From positions 1,054,001-1,118,000 of the forward strand of contig NZ_CP014839.1 of NCBI RefSeq assembly GCF_001931675.1: a DNA stretch of 64,000 nucleotides, in the 5' to 3' direction. Position numbers and translations under genes: made by a program. Shown here piece after piece: positions 58,649 through 64,000 of the stretch. The DNA comes from Pandoraea thiooxydans (GTDB taxonomy: Bacteria; Pseudomonadota; Gammaproteobacteria; Burkholderiales; Burkholderiaceae). The notes under the pieces are model-generated. The model saw only the letters and a list, made by a program, of their open reading frames with translations, searched no databases and was not told the origin of the DNA. Position 1 is the first letter of the stretch, and each line of letters begins with the position of its first letter.

Positions 58649-59497
58649 ATGAACCCAAAGACTTCTTCACCTGGCGCAATGCCATTGTGCGCGCGCCGCG
58701 CCGCGCTAGACATTCTGCTGACGACCGATCCGTTCGCCAAGGCGCGCGCGGCGCGTGAGCTTGGTGCGCTGGTGCGCGATGGTGGTGCCGGGGTCTCGGC
58801 CGCGCTCGAGTTGCCCGAGCCGCCAGGCATTCCGGGGCGACCATCGCAACCTGAGCTTGTGTCGCCGCGCGCGCTGGAGCGGCGCGCGATGCATACCGAT
58901 GCCGGTCGCGCGGCGCTGATCCACGCGCTGGCTCATATCGAATTCAATGCGATCAATCTGGCGCTCGACGCGGTGTGGCGCTTTGCCGGGCTTCCCGATG
59001 CCTTTTACGCGGATTGGCTGCGGGTCGCGGCCGAGGAGGCCTATCACTTCACTTTGCTGACGGATCATTTGGCCGGCATGGGTTACCGGTACGGCGATTT
59101 TCCGGCGCATAACGGACTGTGGGAAATGGCGCAGAAGACGTCAGGCAACCTGTTGGCACGATTGGCCCTGGTGCCGCGCACCCTGGAGGCTCGGGGACTT
59201 GACGCAAGCCCGCCGATCCGCGCCAAGCTGTGGCAAGCCGGCGATCGGCGTGCGGCGAACATCCTCGACATCATTCTGCGCGACGAAATTGGCCACGTGG
59301 CCGTCGGCAACCGCTGGTATCGCTGGTGTTGCACGCAGCAGGGACTCGACCCGCTCGAAGCTTATCGCGAGCTGGCGCAGCGTTATCAGGCACCGCACCT
59401 CAAAGGACCGTTCAATCTGAAGGCACGCCGCGCCGCAGGCTTCGACGAGGCCGAGCTGGCCGCGCTGATGCAGACCACTCAATCCCCCGCGGCCTGA
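58649..59497 (+). CDS. DUF455 ferritin-like protein
   Basis: 282 residues. Helical four-helix protein with candidate di-iron ligands Glu98, Glu130-x-x-His133, Glu180 and Glu213-x-x-His216 (LAHIEFNAI, EEAYHF, RDEIGH). This is the MiaE/ferritin-like pattern and suggests an oxygen-dependent or tRNA-modifying enzyme, but the substrate is unknown. Divergent from the gamma carbonic anhydrase gene across 41 bp. Confidence 0.87.
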   Translation: MNPKTSSPGAMPLCARRAALDILLTTDPFAKARAARELGALVRDGGAGVSAALELPEPPGIPGRPSQPELVSPRALERRAMHTDAGRAALIHALAHIEFNAINLALDAVWRFAGLPDAFYADWLRVAAEEAYHFTLLTDHLAGMGYRYGDFPAHNGLWEMAQKTSGNLLARLALVPRTLEARGLDASPPIRAKLWQAGDRRAANILDIILRDEIGHVAVGNRWYRWCCTQQGLDPLEAYRELAQRYQAPHLKGPFNLKARRAAGFDEAELAALMQTTQSPAA

Positions 59498-59587
59498 AAT
59501 ATTTGATGTCGCCGATGAAGGCGGCCGACGTGCAGCGTGGAAGTGTCATCTCCGATATAATCGAACGGTCATTCTTTTTTCTTTGCG

Positions 59588-60475
59588 ATGAAAACTTCCT
59601 GCTCTGAGTTTGTCGACGTGCGCGGTTTGCGCTATCACGTCCGACGCTGGGGACCGTCGACCGGGCCCAAGTTGTTCCTGCTGCACGGTTGGATGGACGT
59701 GGCGGCCTCGTTCCAATTTTTGGCGGACGCGCTGCCCGATGACTGGCAGTTGATTGCGCCGGATTGGCGCGGCTTTGGGCAGACCGATTGGCCGGCGACG
59801 CATGGTAACGCGGGGTGTTACTGGTTTCCCGATTATCTTGCTGACCTGGAGGCTTTGCTGGATCATTACGCCCCGGCAGAGGCAGTCGATCTGGTGGGGC
59901 ACAGTATGGGCGCCAATGTGGTTTGCCTGTACGCCGGCATCCGTCCTGCACGGGTACGCCGTGTCGTCGACCTGGAGGGCTTCGGCCTGCCTGCGACGGT
60001 TCCGGAGCAGGCGGCCGGGCAATTTGCCCGGTGGCTCGACGAAATGCGCGAGCCGCCGCAATTGAAGCGCTACGCTTCGCTGGCCGACGTGGTTGCGCGT
60101 TTGCGCAAGAACAACCCGCGCCTTTCGCAGGCGCGTGCGGAGTTTCTGGCGCCACACTGGTCGCGTCAGACCGATGCGGGTGACTGGGAGATCCTTGGCG
60201 ATCCTGCTCATAAAATTGCCAATCCTTTCCTGTACCGGCTCGACGAGATCATGGCAGTCTGGCGTCAGGTCACCGCGCCCGTGCTGCATGTCGAGGCCCG
60301 CGATTCGGAGACCTTGCGCTTTCTGGCGCGACGGGAGTCGATCGAATCGTTTCGCGCCCGTTTTCAGGCCTTTCCGGATTTTCGTGAAGTGTTTCTCGAC
60401 GACGCCGGGCACATGGTGCACCACGACCAACCCGAAGTACTGGCGAGGCTGATCGACGAGTTCTGCCGTCACTGA
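59588..60475 (+). CDS. Alpha/beta hydrolase
   Basis: 295 residues. Typical FLLHGWMDVAASFQFL oxyanion start, nucleophile elbow GHSMGANVVC and catalytic His in DAGHMVHHDQPE. Haloalkane dehalogenase/epoxide hydrolase or esterase-like; substrate unknown. TATAAT at 59556-59561 is a candidate -10. Confidence 0.88.
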   Translation: MKTSCSEFVDVRGLRYHVRRWGPSTGPKLFLLHGWMDVAASFQFLADALPDDWQLIAPDWRGFGQTDWPATHGNAGCYWFPDYLADLEALLDHYAPAEAVDLVGHSMGANVVCLYAGIRPARVRRVVDLEGFGLPATVPEQAAGQFARWLDEMREPPQLKRYASLADVVARLRKNNPRLSQARAEFLAPHWSRQTDAGDWEILGDPAHKIANPFLYRLDEIMAVWRQVTAPVLHVEARDSETLRFLARRESIESFRARFQAFPDFREVFLDDAGHMVHHDQPEVLARLIDEFCRH

Positions 60476-60539
60476 AGCGGCCGCCGTCGCAGGAATGGCG
60501 TCTGCGGTAAAATGAAAATCTATCTCCCGCATACGCCCC

Positions 60540-61373
60540 ATGCTCAACGCTGATCTTCATTGCCATTCGACCGTTTCCGACGGCACTCTGCCGCCGGAGG
60601 AGGTCGCGCGCCATGCCGCGGATGGCGGCGTCGAGTTGTGGTCCCTGACCGATCACGACGAGATTGGCGGCCAAGCCCGGGCACGCGCTGCGGCCAAGGC
60701 GCTGGGCATGCGCTATATCGACGGCGTGGAAATTTCGGTGACGTGGGCCGAGCGCACGGTGCACATCGTGGGGCTGGCGATCGATCCTGCAAACGCCGAC
60801 CTGATCGACGGTCTGGCACGCACCCGCGCCGGACGCCAGCGCCGCGCCGAACAGATGGCCGACGGGCTTGCCGCCGTGGGCATCCCGGGCGCCTATGAAG
60901 GGGCGTTGCGCTACGTTGGCAATCCGGACTTGATTTCGCGTACCCATTTCGCCCGCTATCTGGTCGAAATCGGCAAGGGCGACTCGGTGCGCGATGTTTT
61001 CGGGCATTACCTGGTTGAGGGACGGCCTGGCTATGTGCCGCATCGCTGGGCGACGCTGGAGGATGCCGTGACATGGATCCGCGGCGCGGGCGGGGTCGCG
61101 GTGATCGCCCACCCGGGGCGTTACAGATATTCTGCGCTGGAGTTCCAGGCGCTGTTCGACGAATTCAAGGCGCTGGGTGGCGAAGGCATCGAAGTCGTCA
61201 CCGGCAGCCACTCGCCGGAGCAGTACCGTTATTACGCCGACGTGGCCCGCCGTCTCGATCTGCTGGCATCGCGCGGTTCCGATTTTCACGGCCTGACCGA
61301 CGGACGTGCGAGCATTGGTCGATTGCCCGCCCTGCCGGAGGGGCTCGTTCCTGTTTGGCAGCGTTGGGTCTAG
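60540..61373 (+). CDS. PHP-domain phosphatase (3',5'-nucleoside bisphosphate phosphatase, RNase AM-like)
   Basis: 277 residues. PHP motifs NADLHCHSTVSDG, LTDHDEIGG, VIAHPGRY and GSDFHG hold the trinuclear metal site. The YciV/Rnm type removes the 3' phosphate of pAp-like nucleotides and trims RNA 5' ends. TAAAAT at 60508-60513 as -10. Starts a run with YciO, M50 protease and trpS that is common in betaproteobacteria. Confidence 0.92.
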   Translation: MLNADLHCHSTVSDGTLPPEEVARHAADGGVELWSLTDHDEIGGQARARAAAKALGMRYIDGVEISVTWAERTVHIVGLAIDPANADLIDGLARTRAGRQRRAEQMADGLAAVGIPGAYEGALRYVGNPDLISRTHFARYLVEIGKGDSVRDVFGHYLVEGRPGYVPHRWATLEDAVTWIRGAGGVAVIAHPGRYRYSALEFQALFDEFKALGGEGIEVVTGSHSPEQYRYYADVARRLDLLASRGSDFHGLTDGRASIGRLPALPEGLVPVWQRWV

Positions 61374-61438
61374 TCGATGCGCCGGCGGGAGCTCCCGGCC
61401 GCCGTACTCGGCAACGGTGCTTTTTTCCTTGATGCCTG

Positions 61439-62068
61439 ATGTCACAATTCTTTCAGATTCATCCCGACAATCCGCAAACGCGCCTGATTCGGCAAGCCGC
61501 GCAGATTATCGACCAGGGCGGGGTCGTCGCATTACCCACCGACTCCAGTTACGCATTGGCTTGCCATCTCGATGACAAGGCTGCGGCCGACCGTTTGCGC
61601 CGGATTCGCGGCATCGACGAAAAGCATCATCTGTCGCTGCTGGTGAGGGATCTCTCGGAACTCGCCAGCTTTGCCCAGGTGGACAACCGGCAATATCGCC
61701 TGATCAAGGCGGTGACGCCGGGGCCCTATGTATTCATTCTGGAGGCGACCAAGGAGGTGCCGCGGCGGTTATCGCACCCGTCGCGCAAGACGATCGGGTT
61801 GCGCGTGCCGGACCATGCGATCACATTGGCGCTGTTGACCGAATTGGGGCAGCCGCTGCTCGCCTCGACGCTGATCATGCCGGGTGAGCAGGACCCGCTC
61901 AACGATGCGGAGGAAATCCGGTCGCGACTGGAGCATCAGGTCGAATTGGTAGTCGACGGCGGCGCTTGTCCGCTCGAACCGTCGACCGTGATCGACCTGA
62001 CCGGCGAGGTGCCGGTGCTGGTGCGGGCCGGACGCGGACCGGTCGAGCCTTTCGGAATCAGCGCGTGA
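61439..62068 (+). CDS. Sua5/YciO/YrdC family protein, YciO-like
   Basis: 209 residues. SYALACHLDDKAAADRLRRI, KHHLSLLVRDLSEL, and the conserved RRLSHPSRKTIGLRVP and PSTVIDLTG. These are RNA-binding relatives of TsaC; YciO itself has weak or no TsaC activity. Start is a bare ATG with no strong ribosome site. 65 bp after the PHP gene, and named for the E. coli yciV-yciO pairing. Confidence 0.9.
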   Translation: MSQFFQIHPDNPQTRLIRQAAQIIDQGGVVALPTDSSYALACHLDDKAAADRLRRIRGIDEKHHLSLLVRDLSELASFAQVDNRQYRLIKAVTPGPYVFILEATKEVPRRLSHPSRKTIGLRVPDHAITLALLTELGQPLLASTLIMPGEQDPLNDAEEIRSRLEHQVELVVDGGACPLEPSTVIDLTGEVPVLVRAGRGPVEPFGISA

Positions 62069-62115
62069 CGCGCCGCGCGCGAGCGAATAATCGATGGCGC
62101 GTGCTGCTGGCTTGT

Positions 62116-62121
62116 TACAAT
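62116..62121 (+). promoter_or_regulatory. -10 element, implying a leaderless M50 mRNA
   Basis: TACAAT ends 8 nt before the ATG at 62130, the same spacing as at ubiC. No ribosome site lies between. Confidence 0.5.
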
Positions 62122-62129
62122 AGCGCGCT

Positions 62130-62798
62130 ATGAACTCATCCTCCCTGATCCAGGCAATCGCGGTCTACGCGCTGCCCATCCTGTTCGCCATTACGCTGCA
62201 CGAAGCCGCGCACGGTTACGTGGCGAAGCATTTTGGCGATCCGACGGCGTATCTGATGGGGCGGGTGACGCTCAACCCGCTCAAGCATGTCGATCCGCTG
62301 GGTACGATCGCGGTACCGCTATTTTTGTATTTCGCCACCGGCGGCACGTTTCTCTTCGGTTATGCCAAACCGGTGCCAGTCAATTTCCGGGGGCTGCGCA
62401 ACCCGCGCTGGGATACGCTGTGGGTGGCGTTGGCCGGGCCGGCCTGCAATTTCGTTCAGGCCGTGCTGTGGGCGCTGGCGGCCGTGCTGATCCAGGCAGC
62501 CGGTGTGCACGAACCTTTCTTCATCGATATGGCTTCGGCCGGGATTATCGTCAACCTGGTGCTGTGCGCCTTCAACCTGTTTCCGATTCCTCCGCTCGAT
62601 GGCGGGCGGGTTTTGACTAGCCTGCTGCCGCCGCGCTACGCGTACTACCTCGACCGCTTGGAGCCTTACGGATTTTTCATCGTCCTGGCGCTGGTGGTCA
62701 GCGGCGTGTTGGGCAACCTGTGGTTATGGCCGCTCATCGACACAGGGCGCTTCCTGATTCGAATGATTCTTTCTCCACTTTTAACGCTGCTTTCGTAA
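62130..62798 (+). CDS. Site-2 protease family (M50) membrane protein
   Basis: 222 residues. Zinc motif LHEAAHGYVAKHFG (HExxH) and the distal PPLDGGRVLTS (Asp ligand) in hydrophobic helices. Rhomboid-independent intramembrane metalloprotease of the YwhC/short SpoIVFB-like type; target unknown. TACAAT lies 8 nt before the ATG. Confidence 0.93.
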   Translation: MNSSSLIQAIAVYALPILFAITLHEAAHGYVAKHFGDPTAYLMGRVTLNPLKHVDPLGTIAVPLFLYFATGGTFLFGYAKPVPVNFRGLRNPRWDTLWVALAGPACNFVQAVLWALAAVLIQAAGVHEPFFIDMASAGIIVNLVLCAFNLFPIPPLDGGRVLTSLLPPRYAYYLDRLEPYGFFIVLALVVSGVLGNLWLWPLIDTGRFLIRMILSPLLTLLS

Positions 62799-62807
62799 AT
62801 CAAAATC

Positions 62808-64000
62808 ATGTACCCCGAACGCGTTTTCTCGGGCATGCGCCCGACCGGCAGCCTGCACTTGGGTCATTACCACGGTGTCTTGAAGAACTGGGTCAAGCTG
62901 CAATCCGAATATCCTTGCTTCTTCTGCGTGGTCGACTGGCATGCGCTGACCACCCACTACGAGACGCCGGAGGTCATCGAGAAAAACGTATGGGATGTAC
63001 TGACCGATTGGCTGGCCGCGGGGATCGACCCCAACCAGGCGACCCTGTTCATTCAGAGCAAAGTGCCCGAGCATGCCGAACTGGCGTTGCTGCTGGGGAT
63101 GAGCACGCCGCTGGGCTGGCTCGAGCGGGTACCGACCTATAAGGAGCAGATCGAAAAGCTCAAGGACAAGGATCTGTCGACTTATGGCTTCCTGGGTTAC
63201 CCGGTGCTGATGTCTGCCGACATCCTTCTGTATCGCGCGGTGCATGTGCCGGTCGGCGAGGACCAGGTGCCTCACGTCGAGATGACGCGCGAAATCGCGC
63301 GGCGTTTCAACTACCTGTATGGCCGCGAGCAGGGTTTCGAGGAGAAGTCGCTCGAAGCCGCGAAGAAGCTGGGCAGCAAGCGCGCCAAGCTCTATCTTGA
63401 ACTGCGCACCGCCTATCAGGAGCAAGGCAATGACGAAGCCCTGGAGCAGGCGCAGGCGTTGCTGTCGGAATCGCAGTCGCTGAGCATGGGCGATCGCGAG
63501 CGGTTGTTCGGCTACCTGGAAGGCGCTCGCAAACTGATTCTGGCCGAGCCCCAGGCGCTGCTGACGAAAGCCTCGCGGATGCCGGGGCTGGATGGACAGA
63601 AAATGTCGAAGTCGTATGGCAACACCATCGGCCTGCGCGAGGACAAGGAAACCATCACGAAGAAGGTTCGCACCATGCCGACCGATCCGGCGCGCGTGCG
63701 GCGTACCGATCCGGGCGATCCGGATAAATGCCCGGTGTGGCAACTGCACGAGGTTTATTCCGACGAGGCGACTCGCGCCTGGGCCGACAAGGGATGCCGC
63801 AGCGCCGGTATCGGCTGCCTGGAGTGCAAGCAGCCGGTGATCGACGGCATTTTGCGCGAGCAGCAACCGATGCTCGAACGCGCGCAGAAGTATATGGACG
63901 ACCCGACCTTGTTGCGGGCGATCGTTGCCGACGGCTGCGACAAGGCCCGTCGGTCCGCGCAAGAGATCATGCGTGACGTCCGCGAGGCCATGGGGCTGTC
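62808..64000 (+). CDS. trpS: Tryptophanyl-tRNA synthetase (3' truncated by window)
   Basis: About 397 codons visible, no stop in the window. Class I motifs: PTGSLHLGHYHG (HIGH-type) at the N-terminus and KMSKS at residues 265-269. A helical insertion (about 185-250, EEKSLEAAKKLGSKRAKLYL) is typical of the longer betaproteobacterial enzymes. Charges tRNA-Trp. Starts 10 bp after the M50 stop. Confidence 0.97.
   Translation, partial: MYPERVFSGMRPTGSLHLGHYHGVLKNWVKLQSEYPCFFCVVDWHALTTHYETPEVIEKNVWDVLTDWLAAGIDPNQATLFIQSKVPEHAELALLLGMSTPLGWLERVPTYKEQIEKLKDKDLSTYGFLGYPVLMSADILLYRAVHVPVGEDQVPHVEMTREIARRFNYLYGREQGFEEKSLEAAKKLGSKRAKLYLELRTAYQEQGNDEALEQAQALLSESQSLSMGDRERLFGYLEGARKLILAEPQALLTKASRMPGLDGQKMSKSYGNTIGLREDKETITKKVRTMPTDPARVRRTDPGDPDKCPVWQLHEVYSDEATRAWADKGCRSAGIGCLECKQPVIDGILREQQPMLERAQKYMDDPTLLRAIVADGCDKARRSAQEIMRDVREAMGL

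Overview
The window is about 64 kb of high-GC, gene-dense bacterial chromosome with no rRNA operon, insertion sequence, prophage or CRISPR array. It points to a betaproteobacterium of the Burkholderiaceae (Burkholderia, Paraburkholderia or Pandoraea type). The reasons are the housekeeping gene orders (isc operon, prfB-lysS, lolC-lolD-tatD-comEC, pyrG-kdsA-eno-ftsB, PHP-YciO-M50-trpS), the intracellular PHA depolymerase, the metal-type KdsA, and several families typical of that group (DUF2917 beside a MocR regulator, DUF2322, DUF1841, SpecificRecomb, DUF3565). Species cannot be settled from sequence reading alone.

Layout. 1-9.4 kb is the most accessory part. It holds the end of a LysR regulator, a second LysR gene divergent from an MFS exporter with a split chromate transporter, and a minus-strand set VOC protein-EamA exporter-PLP aminotransferase-RidA. 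A DUF2917 gene then faces a MocR-type regulator across a promoter with three GTACAGT repeats. 9.4-15.6 kb has htpG behind a textbook sigma-32 promoter, ubiC overlapping a DNA glycosylase gene, a spermidine-synthase-like gene, DUF2322, PaiB and a threonine dehydratase. 15.6-20.4 kb has a BenE transporter, a MoxR/VWA pair, two small periplasmic cytochromes c and DUF1841. 20.5-27.2 kb has an EamA protein, a nitroreductase, nth overlapping an orphan rsxB, a TetR regulator tail-to-tail with phaZ, and tyrB.

27.3-38.7 kb: uvrB, the initiator tRNA-Met, a low-molecular-weight tyrosine phosphatase, a large membrane protein of the so-called site-specific recombinase family, and a complete iron-sulfur assembly operon (iscR-iscS-iscU-iscA-DUF3565-hscB-hscA-fdx-iscX). 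The operon is headed by a promoter overlapped by two IscR-like sites and closed by a terminator. 38.7-45.8 kb is on the minus strand: a glycine-zipper protein, lysS, an Ivy-type lysozyme inhibitor, prfB with its programmed +1 frameshift, recJ and an uncharacterised overlapping partner of recJ.

45.8-64 kb: lipoprotein export (lolC, lolD), tatD, comEC, a hydrolase, pyrG-kdsA-eno-ftsB, a small lipoprotein, hslO, a gamma carbonic anhydrase, a ferritin-like DUF455 protein, another hydrolase, a PHP phosphatase, a YciO-like protein, an M50 protease and the start of trpS, which runs off the window.

No clearly novel defence or mobile system was found. The most interesting items are the MocR/DUF2917 operator, the motif-dense non-coding block before the phosphatase gene, the DUF3565 gene embedded in the isc operon, the rsxB-nth remnant, and the palindrome in the phaZ promoter. 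Non-coding stretches over 300 bases: only 39300-39690, which holds a 4 x 8-bp tandem repeat and the lysS terminator.
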